A DNA stretch of 64,000 nt from Bacteroidales bacterium (GCA_012519055.1 JAAYQU010000014.1:1-64000); one strand, 5' to 3'; shown: positions 35,763 to 45,805, counted from the first letter of the stretch. Numbers and translations: made by a program. The notes: generated by a model not told the origin, from the letters alone.

Positions 35763-36833
35763 TTAATCTTTTTTATTGTATAAGGGGAAATAATTAGAAT
35801 TTTCAATGTCCAATAAGTCTAAACCGGTTTCTTGTCTTTTTTTATTAGTTATTTCAACCAATTCGCGATAAATTTGATTGTTAACTATTTTTCTTCCTGT
35901 ATAATAGGTAACAATATCGTTTGGGAAAAAAGATTTTTTGTAATTATAAATACCATCTTCATATCCATGCCCACCACCTAATACATAGAATTTTTTATTG
36001 TTATCTCTAGCCCAATTAATTGTTTCAAATTTAAGAAAGTCATTTGGTCTTTTATCAAAGTAGTTTTCATCAGTTCCTCCAAGAAAAGAGAAAATTGAAT
36101 CGTCAGAAACTAATATTAACTCAGAAGAAATAATTTTATCTTGAAAATAAATATTACAAACTGCAGAACTTTCGGGGTTGTTTTGAATAAAGAATAAGAA
36201 GTCTTCAAATGGAAAGAAAAAACGTTTTTGAGCATTTGTTCTCTCCATAGTGTGAATATATATGTCATGAAAGTTTTTTATTTCTTGTGATGACACTTCT
36301 TCTAAGTGGAAAATTTCGCTTCTTAAACCCTCTTTTTGGGCTCTTTTTACATTCTTACGTACCTTATGTTCAAAATTCGACCATTGAGTTTCGGCATCAA
36401 TAATTTTACCTTTTACATTTAATAGTGTGGGAATTAGATTCCCATCGTAGTTTTTTTCATTGCCATACAAGTTGAACCTTAAAAATTCGGTTATAACATT
36501 GTTATTTTGGTACCATGTTCCCACATTTCTCCAAAAAAACTCAATTTCGTGCTTTGTCGCATTTTCTGACATATGCGGTCCAGTATATCCGTAGGGAGCA
36601 ACAAAATCATAATACTTTTCAGTTGTTTCTATATCAATTTCGTGAAGATATCCGGGTAAAATTATTACAGAACTGTCGGTTTCGTATGCAAAACAGATTA
36701 ACTCTTTTTTTCTATTGTTGAATACGTTTATATAGTCGATTAGAAAATATGGATCCTTTTTCCCTATTTTACAATATAATTTTTCGTACTCTTTTACATC
36801 TTCACCTTTCCCTAAATCTAATATTTTAAACAT
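35763..36833 (-). CDS. FemAB-like GNAT-fold acyl/aminoacyl transferase
   Basis: The C-terminal half has the FemAB/BioF2-like GNAT pattern: WSNFEHKVRKNVKRAQKEG, a conserved MERT segment, the FSFLGGTDENY stretch, and KFYVLGGGHGYEDGIYNYKKSF. Family members transfer amino acids or acyl groups, for example in peptidoglycan bridges. In this setting the acceptor is more probably an amino sugar of the surface polysaccharide. The start overlaps the 3' end of the short DegT gene by eight bases, showing translational coupling. Confidence 0.7.
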   Translation of the reverse strand: MFKILDLGKGEDVKEYEKLYCKIGKKDPYFLIDYINVFNNRKKELICFAYETDSSVIILPGYLHEIDIETTEKYYDFVAPYGYTGPHMSENATKHEIEFFWRNVGTWYQNNNVITEFLRFNLYGNEKNYDGNLIPTLLNVKGKIIDAETQWSNFEHKVRKNVKRAQKEGLRSEIFHLEEVSSQEIKNFHDIYIHTMERTNAQKRFFFPFEDFLFFIQNNPESSAVCNIYFQDKIISSELILVSDDSIFSFLGGTDENYFDKRPNDFLKFETINWARDNNKKFYVLGGGHGYEDGIYNYKKSFFPNDIVTYYTGRKIVNNQIYRELVEITNKKRQETGLDLLDIENSNYFPLYNKKD

Positions 36834-37731
36834 ACAATATGGATTTTAACACAGTTACCATTTCTTGAATATCCTCAAAATTAACATCTTGATGAATAGG
36901 AAAATTAGAAATTTTTTTTGAAACTTTATTAGTGAGTTCATACTTGCTATCTTGAAGTTCTTTAATCATAGTATGATACAAACTGACCATGCCAAACCCT
37001 CTGTCATTCATCGTTTTGTAAAGCACATCCCTATCGAAATCATCTAATATTATCGGAAGTGTTTGAGGACAAATATTCCCTAAGTCGCTATGCAATATTT
37101 TAAACCCCTTCATCTTCTTTAATTGTTCTAATAGATAGTTGTAGTTGTCCCTTCTTTTTTTGTATATTGATAAGAAATCGTAACTCAACTCAACAAAGGG
37201 GTTTCCGTCAGAATCTGAGTTTTCAGGATAATTATTTACTAACATTCCACCTTTATCCAAAGGTAAAAGTTTATGTAATGAATAAAAAGAATAGTTTCCT
37301 TTACGTCCACATTCACCCGTTATTAAATCTGTTAACCAAGCGTGTGCACAATCTTCAACAAAGAAAATTTTCTTTTCAAGTAAATAATCGGAAATATTCT
37401 CATAATTTTTATCATAAAACCCAAAATAATGAACGAGCAGTACTAAAACATCTTCATGGACTTTAATTTTGTCCTTTAGGTCTTTAAAACATATTTGAAG
37501 CTCACTGTCTAACAAATAAAAATCAAAAGACATTTCAGAATTTAGCACAGAATCAAAAATACCACTACCCTCATTTGACGACCAACCAATATATGATGGC
37601 AATAGAATTACTCCATTTGGATTTTTATTCTTGTATATTTCTATTATTAAACTCCAGGCTTCTCTTGCAGACTCTGTCAAATGCCAGGTTCTTAGATAAT
37701 TATTAATGTTAGTTGCTTTTTTGGTTATCAT
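36826..37731 (-). CDS. Short, divergent DegT-type PLP aminotransferase
   Basis: The PLP-binding features are visible: FFVEDCAHAW with D127, and YSLHKLLPLDKGGM with the expected Schiff-base lysine K154. At 301 residues it is about 70-100 residues shorter than usual DegT enzymes, with the loss mainly at the N-terminus and C-terminal domain. It overlaps its neighbours on both sides (8 bp and 1 bp). Substrate unknown; a nucleotide sugar or a non-sugar amino donor are both possible. Confidence 0.7.
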   Translation of the reverse strand: MITKKATNINNYLRTWHLTESAREAWSLIIEIYKNKNPNGVILLPSYIGWSSNEGSGIFDSVLNSEMSFDFYLLDSELQICFKDLKDKIKVHEDVLVLLVHYFGFYDKNYENISDYLLEKKIFFVEDCAHAWLTDLITGECGRKGNYSFYSLHKLLPLDKGGMLVNNYPENSDSDGNPFVELSYDFLSIYKKRRDNYNYLLEQLKKMKGFKILHSDLGNICPQTLPIILDDFDRDVLYKTMNDRGFGMVSLYHTMIKELQDSKYELTNKVSKKISNFPIHQDVNFEDIQEMVTVLKSILYV

Positions 37732-38483
37732 TATAGTTTAAGTTTCATTCTTAAAATTTTGTCTTTTAATTCAAAGCTGCTAAAAGGACAATTATCTCCG
37801 ATAAAATAAACATTTTTTATAGGTACTATCTTTTTTAAATGTATAATAATTGTTTCCAGCTCTTTGTTTTTCGAGCCTCTTATTATTAAATCACTGTCAA
37901 TGTATCTAACTGATTCTTTGTGGTTTCCATATTGCAACTCTATAAAGTAAAAACCATAAAATTTGTTGACAACTTTGAATTGAGGGTAATTTAATATTTC
38001 AAAATCAATTGAATTATTGCTCTCTTTTATGGTTACTTTACTAAATGGAGTTGTGTTTTCTATTTTGAATCCGAGTTTTGAATACCAGTTTAAGGCAGTA
38101 GTGTTCGATGCAAACACATCCAGTCCAATAAACCCAAATCCTTTATCTGCGAAAAAATTTCTTGTCTTTTCAAATAATATCGTTCCTATGCCTAAGCTTT
38201 TATAGTCATTCCTTATTGCAATCATATTTAGAAATGACAAATTGTCTTCCTTAAATAATTTATACTCTACGAAGCCAACCAAGATATTATTTTCATATAA
38301 CCCCATATAATAGTATGGAGAAAATGAATTTTCTAATTCATTTTGAATATGAGAGACGATGCCATGTCCTCTATAAATAGACGCATATAAGTATTTCGGA
38401 TTAAAAGATGAACGAACAATAGATACTGCTTCCGAAATATCTTGTTTGTCTATAATTTTTAAATTATATTTTTCATTCATCAT
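37731..38483 (-). CDS. GNAT acetyltransferase with extra C-terminal domain
   Basis: Residues about 5-150 form a GNAT domain (MIAIRNDYKSLGIGTILFEKTR as the acetyl-CoA loop region, then LDVFASNTTALNWYSKLGF). About 100 further residues at the C-terminus are not part of the standard fold and are not recognised. It overlaps the GT4 gene by 11 bp and the short DegT gene by one base. N-acylation of an amino sugar made by the neighbouring aminotransferase is the likely role (inference). Confidence 0.8.
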   Translation of the reverse strand: MMNEKYNLKIIDKQDISEAVSIVRSSFNPKYLYASIYRGHGIVSHIQNELENSFSPYYYMGLYENNILVGFVEYKLFKEDNLSFLNMIAIRNDYKSLGIGTILFEKTRNFFADKGFGFIGLDVFASNTTALNWYSKLGFKIENTTPFSKVTIKESNNSIDFEILNYPQFKVVNKFYGFYFIELQYGNHKESVRYIDSDLIIRGSKNKELETIIIHLKKIVPIKNVYFIGDNCPFSSFELKDKILRMKLKL

Positions 38484-39642
38484 CTGTTTTTTTTAATTTC
38501 TGATACTCTTTCAATACGGCTTCCCATACAATATGTTGCTCATACCGAACTGTAATTAATCCTCTTGAGTTTTTAGCCATTCGCTGCACTTCCTCAATAT
38601 TTTCTAAAAAGTACAGCATTGCATCATAAAGCTGTTCTTTATTCTGTGGTGAAATAATTACTCCATTCTCTTTTTCAATAATTATCTCATTACAACCGTT
38701 TATATCTGTGACAATACTGGGCAATCCCATGGCTCCGGCTTGCATAACCACATTAGGGAATCCTTCACGGTAACTTGGAAACACAAGTGCATCTGAAATA
38801 GCATAATATGGACGAACATCATCTTGCCAACCTAATGAAATAATATTCTGATTATTTTTAATTTCATGTAATGTTTCCGGCAATAGTGGGTCAAGTTCTT
38901 CTTCAAAAGTACCTATTAGCAAAAGCTTTATGTTTTGTGCTTTCAATCTTGAAAAAGCAGAAATCAATTCATTTACTCCTTTATCTCTTACTAGTCGTCC
39001 AACAAAAATAAAAACAAAGTCTGATTTGGAAATATTTAACTCTTCTCTGAGTTTTCCGGTCTCTTTATTTGTAAAATGTGAAGGTGAAAAGTAGTCGGTA
39101 TTTATGCCATTAGAGCTACCATTTGCCAACACATCAAGTTTGTGGGCGGGAGCTAATTTTTCTTTAATAATAATATCTTTCAGTGCGTGCGAATTGGGAT
39201 AAACTTTGGTAGCACACATATAAGTTGTTCGTTCCACGAAATTAAGTATTCTCCTTTTAATTCCTTTATGAACAAGTAAGGGCATTCCGGCTACAGTATG
39301 CAGGCGAATAGGTACACGTGTTATCCAGGCTGCCAACATTCCAACTGTACCAGCTTTAGGGGTATGTGTGTGGATAATATCAGGTTTTATTTTCCTGATT
39401 AATCGTGCCATTTCAAATAGAGCCAAAAAATCTTGTACAATACTTACGGGTCTTGTCAAGTGTTTAAGTTTAAACGCCTCTACCTCTTCCTGTGCGGCAG
39501 CAATATCTATTATGTTAAAAGGTTCTCCTGAAGCAACACAAACATCCATCCCTTGTTGCTTCATATATTTCAGTTGTCCTTTTAATAGTCCTATAGATAC
39601 CGAGCTGGTAAATACGCGTAAAACCTTGCTCTTTTTCTTCAT
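38473..39642 (-). CDS. GT4-family glycosyltransferase
   Basis: A GT-B fold transferase: N-terminal KVLRVFTSSVSIGLLKGQL with HTHTPKAGTVGMLAAW, and the C-terminal donor site VFVGRLVRDKGV and FPSYREGFPNVVMQAGAMG, which includes the EX7E-type region. The pattern resembles RfaB/WcaL-type enzymes that build repeat units on the cytoplasmic face. Donor and acceptor are unknown. Confidence 0.9.
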   Translation of the reverse strand: MKKKSKVLRVFTSSVSIGLLKGQLKYMKQQGMDVCVASGEPFNIIDIAAAQEEVEAFKLKHLTRPVSIVQDFLALFEMARLIRKIKPDIIHTHTPKAGTVGMLAAWITRVPIRLHTVAGMPLLVHKGIKRRILNFVERTTYMCATKVYPNSHALKDIIIKEKLAPAHKLDVLANGSSNGINTDYFSPSHFTNKETGKLREELNISKSDFVFIFVGRLVRDKGVNELISAFSRLKAQNIKLLLIGTFEEELDPLLPETLHEIKNNQNIISLGWQDDVRPYYAISDALVFPSYREGFPNVVMQAGAMGLPSIVTDINGCNEIIIEKENGVIISPQNKEQLYDAMLYFLENIEEVQRMAKNSRGLITVRYEQHIVWEAVLKEYQKLKKTDDE

Positions 39643-39670
39643 ATTACCTAAGTATCCTTAATTATCAGGG

Positions 39671-41071
39671 TTAATAGTTGTTCTCTATTATATCCTTAAT
39701 ATTATTTTTAACTATCCGAAACTTTCCGCTTTTCTCTACTGGAATATCATCTACGTAACGGAAGTCAATTTTCATTTTATTTCCAACACGGTCACGCCAA
39801 TTTTGTATAAATTTCTGTTCTGATTTTTCGTCAAACTCCTGTTTGTCAATTACTGTGAGTATTTCCAATGCATTTAGTTCATTCTGAATGGCTTGAAAGC
39901 GCACAATGCCTTTCGTATCTTTCAAAGTGTTAGAGACATTTCCCAAATTTATTTTTCCATTTTCCGGTGAATAGACAAAGTCATCTATTCTACCCAAAAT
40001 CTCTTTTACTAAGGGGTTATTATTTCCACAAGAGCAAGTTTTATTTGTATCTTCTAAAGAAATATTGTCGCCTATGTCATAACGAATTAATGGTGTTCCT
40101 TCAGTTGTAAATGCTGTTACCACTAATCTTCCGGACGTAGCGGGCTTATCACTGTCATCCAAGACTTCAAAAACACCGCTTTGTAACTCCAAATGTAAAT
40201 TTCCGTTTTTGCATTCAAAAATAAAGGGTGCTCCCTCGGATGAGGCATACTGGTCATACATTTTACAATCGAAAAAAGGCTCAATGATGTTCCGCATTTC
40301 TTGAGTGACACTTTCTGCTGTAGGGAAAATCGCTTTACAAATTCCCCTTGGAAAAGTATAGCCATATTTTAAGCCGTACCTGGCAATTTCTATGATAGTA
40401 GACGGAAAGCCAACCATGTATTCCGGTTGAAAACGGATTATATTTTCTACATAATATTTCAAATAGTCTTCCTTGATATGAAAGGTAGAATAATATCGTA
40501 CTTTGTATTTGAGGTCTGTCTTCCAAAACCTGTTTTTACGAATATCCCTCTCTGTCAATAGGTTTTTGCCACTAAACCAGGCTGTCCGTTTCCCCAGCTT
40601 ATAACCATACCAACCCCGAAAATTATCTAACATAGCGAAGCGCTCTTGAATATTATCATGAGTAAGGTAGATTTTTAAGGATTTGCCTGTTGTTCCTCCT
40701 GTTTTGGACTCAATAGCATCTTTTTTATTCTCTATGGTACAAATCTGATTTATATTTGCTCGTAACTCCTCTTTACTTAAGATGGGCAGTTTATGGATGT
40801 TTTCAATTTTATAGAATTCTGGTATATTTTCAAATTGTACCCGATAGTAATCGGAATGTCTATTAGCAAACTTTAAAAAAGTTTCATGCCGTTGAGCTTG
40901 TAGTAACAATAATTCATTTCTTGATAATTTTTCACGATTTTTAAACAGATTTAAATATTCAAAGTATTTACTATCATATCGTTTACGATATGCCAATATA
41001 TTAAATCCCGTTACAAAAATATTGTGAAGGAAATGGGGTGACAATTTATATAGATACTCCAAAAATGCCAT
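39671..41071 (-). CDS. CapK/PaaK-like adenylate-forming enzyme
   Basis: Related to phenylacetate-CoA ligase, with the P-loop-like SKTGGTTGKSLKI segment near 142-154, MYDQYASSEGAPF, and the adenylate-binding RYDIGDNI near 330. CapK-type proteins occur in capsule loci and are thought to activate a carboxylate. Here it sits a few genes from the FemAB-like, GNAT and DegT proteins, which suggests activation of a fatty, hydroxy or amino acid for attachment to the glycan (inference). Confidence 0.8.
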   Translation of the reverse strand: MAFLEYLYKLSPHFLHNIFVTGFNILAYRKRYDSKYFEYLNLFKNREKLSRNELLLLQAQRHETFLKFANRHSDYYRVQFENIPEFYKIENIHKLPILSKEELRANINQICTIENKKDAIESKTGGTTGKSLKIYLTHDNIQERFAMLDNFRGWYGYKLGKRTAWFSGKNLLTERDIRKNRFWKTDLKYKVRYYSTFHIKEDYLKYYVENIIRFQPEYMVGFPSTIIEIARYGLKYGYTFPRGICKAIFPTAESVTQEMRNIIEPFFDCKMYDQYASSEGAPFIFECKNGNLHLELQSGVFEVLDDSDKPATSGRLVVTAFTTEGTPLIRYDIGDNISLEDTNKTCSCGNNNPLVKEILGRIDDFVYSPENGKINLGNVSNTLKDTKGIVRFQAIQNELNALEILTVIDKQEFDEKSEQKFIQNWRDRVGNKMKIDFRYVDDIPVEKSGKFRIVKNNIKDIIENNY

Positions 41072-41092
41072 AATAGTAGTGATTAAAATCTC

Positions 41093-42349
41093 TTATTGTG
41101 AATGGTTTTGTTTTAATCCCGTTTTAATTCTATTGTTGATTTGTACACTTTTAGCAAAATAATCTGCGATAAAAATAATTGCAAACATAATCCAAAACTC
41201 ACGCTTTCGCATATGATAAGTGTAAGCCCATGAAACCAAACAACCAATAATAAAAGGTAAAACAAAATACAAAAATTCGGAGAACATATCTTTGTGTTTT
41301 TTATACCTCAGTTTTTTCATAAAGAAAATCATAAATATGATATAAGCAATAGAGCCAATTATACCGGTCTCACCAATCATTTTAAAATAGGTGCTATGGA
41401 CTTCATATTTATCATAATGACCACCTCCAAACGCTCCTATTCCCGTTCCCGAAATGGGATTATCCCTAAACGCAGTCATTGCTTTGGATAGGTTGTTTTG
41501 AATAAAGCCTTCTTCATCAGTTAAGCCCGACTCTCCTTCTAATGTTCCGGCTAAACGTGTTTCATATTTATATGAAATTCTACTATTAATATCTGGAGCT
41601 ATTTTGGGGAGCTCCTGGATTACAACAAACAAAATCAATCCAACAACTAAAGAGATTAAAAATGTTTTGTAATTTCTTCTCATTAAAAGGGAAAGTAAAA
41701 AACCTATACCAAAACCTATATACGCAGCCATTTTTCCTGTTAGAAAAAGGAATAATGATACCATCACTAAACTAATAACAAGTGTTCTTTTTTGTTTATT
41801 GTTGAAAAGAGTATATACTTTTGATATAATAGCCGGTATTAAAATAGCTAAGATAATCATGGCATAAGAGCCAGCTTGTCCTGCATTTCTAAAACCTGAT
41901 AAAACCTCACCTCCTGTTCTTTCGGGAAAAATCCGTGGCAAGCCGAAAACAACTGAGAAGTAATCATATATACCGAATCCAGAAGCCAAAATGCCCGCTA
42001 GAGAAAAATAATATATTAATTCGCAAAAACCACTTACAGATCCAAAAAAATCTACCAGAACTAAGAAAATAAGAAGTAAAAAAAGTAAAATAACAACCTC
42101 GACAAATGACTGTGAGAGGTTTAGTCCAACAAGACCACCTATAAACAGCGTAATAATGAAAAGTATCATAGGTTGATTATATGAGAAATTAAAAGATCTT
42201 CCGCTTAAAACAAAAAATAACAATCCCAATGCGCCGGCAATATCAGGCGGAGTAATACGATAAAGAATTCCCGACTCACTTAAACTTTGTGTTATAAAGC
42301 TAGTCAAGATAAAAAGTATTATAAAAAACTTTGAAAACTTTAAAGCCAT
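41093..42349 (-). CDS. Wzy/WaaL-type O-antigen polymerase or ligase
   Basis: A polytopic membrane protein with about ten helices and, in the C-terminal half, a long loop containing NPISGTGIGAFGGGHYDKYEVHSTY. This fits the Wzy_C region of O-antigen polymerases and ligases. With the flippase at 45834 it suggests a Wzx/Wzy-dependent pathway. Polymerase is preferred over ligase because it is the only such protein in the locus. Sequence alone does not separate the two. Confidence 0.8.
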   Translation of the reverse strand: MALKFSKFFIILFILTSFITQSLSESGILYRITPPDIAGALGLLFFVLSGRSFNFSYNQPMILFIITLFIGGLVGLNLSQSFVEVVILLFLLLIFLVLVDFFGSVSGFCELIYYFSLAGILASGFGIYDYFSVVFGLPRIFPERTGGEVLSGFRNAGQAGSYAMIILAILIPAIISKVYTLFNNKQKRTLVISLVMVSLFLFLTGKMAAYIGFGIGFLLSLLMRRNYKTFLISLVVGLILFVVIQELPKIAPDINSRISYKYETRLAGTLEGESGLTDEEGFIQNNLSKAMTAFRDNPISGTGIGAFGGGHYDKYEVHSTYFKMIGETGIIGSIAYIIFMIFFMKKLRYKKHKDMFSEFLYFVLPFIIGCLVSWAYTYHMRKREFWIMFAIIFIADYFAKSVQINNRIKTGLKQNHSQ

Positions 42350-42361
42350 ATATCCATATGT

Positions 42362-43648
42362 TTATTTTATCAACTGCCCGAAAGCCAAAGCCTGATAGTA
42401 CCTACTATACTTCTTATTTTCCTTGATAAGACTACTATTATTGCTTTTTGTGTAGAGTTTTTCTACAATTATTCGTTTTAAGATTTCTACATTATATGCT
42501 TTATCTCCCAAATTATTTGATAATATCCAACCTGCAGCTAACTCTTCAATCATAATTGCTGTCTCTGAGGTATCAGGAGCAAAACATAAAATTGGTCGGG
42601 TGGACTCAATGTATTCAAAACTTTTTAATGGGATACCGGCACTATGGTCAATTCCTTCACCAACAATAAGCCAAAGCAAGTGTGAGTCTGCTAATTTTTC
42701 TAGAACTCTTTTTCTTTGTATTATACCAATAAAATTGATTTGCTGATACAGTTGATATTTTTCAAGTTGATTTAATACTTCGGTATCAATACTTCCAGCT
42801 ATTTCAATAATTACATCAGATAATTGCAATATCCCATCATCGACTAATTTTTGCAAAGATTCTACTAAAGGAAGAGGAGAACGGGCACCTCCGTAAAAAT
42901 TGCCAGCATAGAATATTTTAATGGGCATAGATGAAAATTTGCTTTTGTCAATTAACTTTTCATCTAAAACTTCCTCGGGATAATATCCGTTATAAATGGT
43001 ATAAAATTTATTTGAAAACTTTGGATAAGCCTCAGCATAGAGCTTCTTCATTGATTCAGAAATAAATACTATTTTATCCGCTCTCTTTATGATTTTCCTT
43101 TCAAGCTTAAGATGCAGTCTAGAATTACTTGCTATCATACTATTATGAGTATAATGAAAATCTCGAAAATCAGCAATCCAATGTGTTCTGAATAAAAGCT
43201 TCACAAATAGACCCAACAGACTATTTGTTACTAGTGGAGAAGTTGTAATAAGTGTAGTCCTGATAAATTTACGAGGACGTAATAATATCCAAAGAGAAGC
43301 AAATGGGAACCAACTAATTCCCTTGTCAGGGAAGACAAGTCTTCTTAATCTGCTAACGATCTTGTTTTTACCGATTTTTGTTTTTTTATTTCCATCACTG
43401 TTCGATGATTTTTTAGTACCACTACGAAAACGTTTTATTGAAAAACCACCCACTTGGTAGTGTTTAAAAGCTTTGGGTTTCTTGTTGTCATTTGACCCAA
43501 TACCCATTGAGCTGTCTTGGTTTTTACAACTGAGTACAGAAACATCAAAACCTTCTAACCCCAGATAATGGGCGATTGAATATGGACGTTGTGCTGCAGG
43601 TGCATTAGCTGGAGGAAAGGAATAAGATATGATAAATAGCTTTTTCAT
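42362..43648 (-). CDS. Glycosyltransferase, GT4-like
   Basis: The N-terminus KLFIISYSFPPANAPAAQRPY is typical of GT4 enzymes in polysaccharide loci, and KIFYAGNFYGGARSPLPLVESLQ opens the donor-binding domain. The start at 43648 gives 428 residues and removes a 14-residue lysine-rich leader from the longer reading. The gene is the first one after the IS4 remnant, so transcription must pass through that remnant or begin within it. Confidence 0.85.
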   Translation of the reverse strand: MKKLFIISYSFPPANAPAAQRPYSIAHYLGLEGFDVSVLSCKNQDSSMGIGSNDNKKPKAFKHYQVGGFSIKRFRSGTKKSSNSDGNKKTKIGKNKIVSRLRRLVFPDKGISWFPFASLWILLRPRKFIRTTLITTSPLVTNSLLGLFVKLLFRTHWIADFRDFHYTHNSMIASNSRLHLKLERKIIKRADKIVFISESMKKLYAEAYPKFSNKFYTIYNGYYPEEVLDEKLIDKSKFSSMPIKIFYAGNFYGGARSPLPLVESLQKLVDDGILQLSDVIIEIAGSIDTEVLNQLEKYQLYQQINFIGIIQRKRVLEKLADSHLLWLIVGEGIDHSAGIPLKSFEYIESTRPILCFAPDTSETAIMIEELAAGWILSNNLGDKAYNVEILKRIIVEKLYTKSNNSSLIKENKKYSRYYQALAFGQLIK

Positions 43649-43787
43649 ATGCTTGTATTTTTTCAGTTTAAGGTTTTTATTAACTAACAACGTGCAATGA
43701 ACTATCTGGTTTTAAAGATAAAAGTTAAAAGTTGATTTTTTACTCTTATCCTTTTCTCCTTATATAGAGGATTTGTAAGTTTTTGTT

Positions 43788-44363
43788 TTATTGCGTTTTC
43801 TTGAATTCTATTCTTTCTTTATTGAGGCATTCCGTCAATTCTTCACCAACAAACTCACAGTCTGTAATAAGGTTAGCAATCGTGTCACGACCAAAAAGCT
43901 TGATATATTGGTTAACAATATCAATTCTATCATATGTGTTTGAATTTCCATGTTTTGGCAACATGCTAAATAAAACAGGAAAGGCTATCCCTTTGTAGCA
44001 AACGTTCAAGGTTAAGACATTACTATCTTATGAACCAAATTTCCAAATGGTTCTGTCCATCGCCAGTATGTAGTGAGGGTCATGAGGCAGAAGCGAAAAA
44101 ATCAATTTAGCTATCAGATCGATACTGAGTACATATTCAGCCATAAATCGCAGAATGCGCCAAAGCGATGATTCTTTTCTAGCAGTATGGTCAAAACTGG
44201 CAGCTAATCTTTCAAAACATACATTTTGAACCTTACATAATGCCTTAATAAAGAACCATTAGTTTTATTCGGGCAAGATTGATGCTTTTCTGAAATTTTC
44301 TGCTAGAATTTCAGTTAAATAGCTACTTTTGTATGAGGCCTTGAGTTCTTCTGTTTTCTTCAT
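43788..44363 (-). pseudogene. Decayed IS4-family transposase
   Basis: One minus-strand frame from an ATG at 44363 reads as an IS4-type transposase (LAMDRTIWKFG with the first catalytic Asp, VCYKGIAFPVLF, KHGNSNTYDRID, LITDCEFVGEEL) but has three in-frame stops: two close together near 44265 and one after WKFGS near 44030. The frame ends soon after the second catalytic region, so the C-terminal third with the catalytic Glu is missing. No terminal repeats were recognised. It lies between GNAT and glycosyltransferase genes of the polysaccharide operon. Confidence 0.85.
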
Positions 44364-44454
44364 AACTATCCGGTAAATAATAATAAGAAACGAAAACTCA
44401 AGGGTTTGTTCACAAAGACACGTTTACTTTATTGACATTCAAATAATTATATTG

Positions 44455-45003
44455 TTATTGTTTTTGTTGTGTGATGAGCAAATTATTAAAATCCTCTCTT
44501 AACAAACCACACTGGTAAACATCTTTAAACTTTCCATTATGGAAGTAATGTTTGACTAATAAGCCTTCTTTTTTGAAACCTAATTTTTCGATTAAATTAA
44601 GAACAACTATATTATCTACAAACGAGTCCGAAATAACCTTATTTAGGTTTAATGTATTAAAGCCGTAATCTAACATTAGACTAAAAGCCTCCTTTGCATA
44701 ACCTTTACCTTGTTGTGCAGGATCTAATCGAGCTCTCAATGTTGCACGTTGATGTCTGGTTTTTATATCAAATAGACCTATATTTCCAATAATTTTCAAC
44801 TCACTATTTTCCTTAAGGAAAATAGCAAGTGCTACGTCTGTCTTTTTAAGACTATTGTACCAATCCATTTGATCTCTATATGAAATTGGATCGTGAATAA
44901 TAACATCTTCCATTTCTTTATTCCATCTTAGATCGAGTAGATATTTCAAATCTTCAATTTCGATGGGCTTTAGTAATAGTCTTTCAGTTTCAAGTATTCT
45001 CAT
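44455..45003 (-). CDS. RimJ/RimL-like GNAT acetyltransferase
   Basis: A single-domain GNAT (182 residues): ETERLLLKPIEIEDLKYL at the N-terminus, the acetyl-CoA loop LDPAQQGKGYAKEAF, and EKLGFKKEGLLVKHYFHNGKF. Members within polysaccharide loci (PseH or WecD type) acetylate 4-amino sugars, and the LegC-like aminotransferase provides a plausible substrate. It overlaps the NodB-like gene by 14 bp. Confidence 0.85.
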   Translation of the reverse strand: MRILETERLLLKPIEIEDLKYLLDLRWNKEMEDVIIHDPISYRDQMDWYNSLKKTDVALAIFLKENSELKIIGNIGLFDIKTRHQRATLRARLDPAQQGKGYAKEAFSLMLDYGFNTLNLNKVISDSFVDNIVVLNLIEKLGFKKEGLLVKHYFHNGKFKDVYQCGLLREDFNNLLITQQKQ

Positions 45004-45805
45004 TATTTGTACCTCCTATTATTTTATAATATATTTCATTTAATGACATAATCGGATAATTATTTTCTTTTACAAATTTTACAATATCAATTATAGTCTG
45101 CCCAATACCCACTTCTCTGTTTTTTAGCTTACTAATGGTATCAAACGTAATATTATTGAACTCTTCTCTTGTTAATGTATCTTTTATTTGACGCATAAAA
45201 GATATATTTGGCGAGTTAAAAACTAAATTCATCGGATGGAAGCTGATGATTTTTATTCCTGGTGTAACAAATAGATCAAGATATTTTTTAAAATCTAAAT
45301 CTAATTGATTATATAAATGTGTGCCATCTTCGAAAAACACAGGTATATTAATCAAACCAGATTCGTGCAATATCGGCCTGATGTACGACTGCATTATGGT
45401 ACCCATATTAGAGAAGTATTTATAATTATATTCATTTTTGAGCAAATGAGTAATGTCTGTTACGTCAAAAAATCTGTGGCTTCTAAATACGTATGATTCT
45501 GGAGCAAACTTTATACAAGTCTCTATAACTTCTCTAAATGAATTTCCATGAGAGCTGTTTTCTAGAAAATTGGGGTGAATGCCGCGTTCTATTTTACCTG
45601 ATTTAAAATTTGAATCTATGATTTTAGACTCATGAGTAACGAATAGAGTTGGTTTAATATCAAGAACATTCACAATGTCAAAAAATTCTGACATCACATC
45701 CTCTGAAGCCCAATCTACATCGGAAGTAAAACAAAAAACAGGTATTTCGTCCCAAATTTGTTTTTTATTGATTTTACATAAAAGTGTTTCAATTTTTTCT
45801 TTCAT
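44990..45805 (-). CDS. NodB-like (WbmS-type) polysaccharide deacetylase
   Basis: A carbohydrate-esterase-4-like fold is suggested by FTSDVDWASEDVM (metal Asp region), the HES and GIHPNF motifs, RSHRFFDVTD and a late SFHPMN. There is no signal peptide or membrane anchor, so it would act in the cytoplasm on a nucleotide- or lipid-linked sugar. WbmS proteins of this kind occur in O-antigen loci with ManNAc3NAcA-type sugars. The match is by motif only. Confidence 0.6.
   Translation of the reverse strand: MKEKIETLLCKINKKQIWDEIPVFCFTSDVDWASEDVMSEFFDIVNVLDIKPTLFVTHESKIIDSNFKSGKIERGIHPNFLENSSHGNSFREVIETCIKFAPESYVFRSHRFFDVTDITHLLKNEYNYKYFSNMGTIMQSYIRPILHESGLINIPVFFEDGTHLYNQLDLDFKKYLDLFVTPGIKIISFHPMNLVFNSPNISFMRQIKDTLTREEFNNITFDTISKLKNREVGIGQTIIDIVKFVKENNYPIMSLNEIYYKIIGGTNNENT

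Noticed and set aside
43788-44009. Short 73-codon gene as an intact small protein
   Set aside because: It continues upstream in the same frame through stop codons as an IS4 transposase and is part of a pseudogene.
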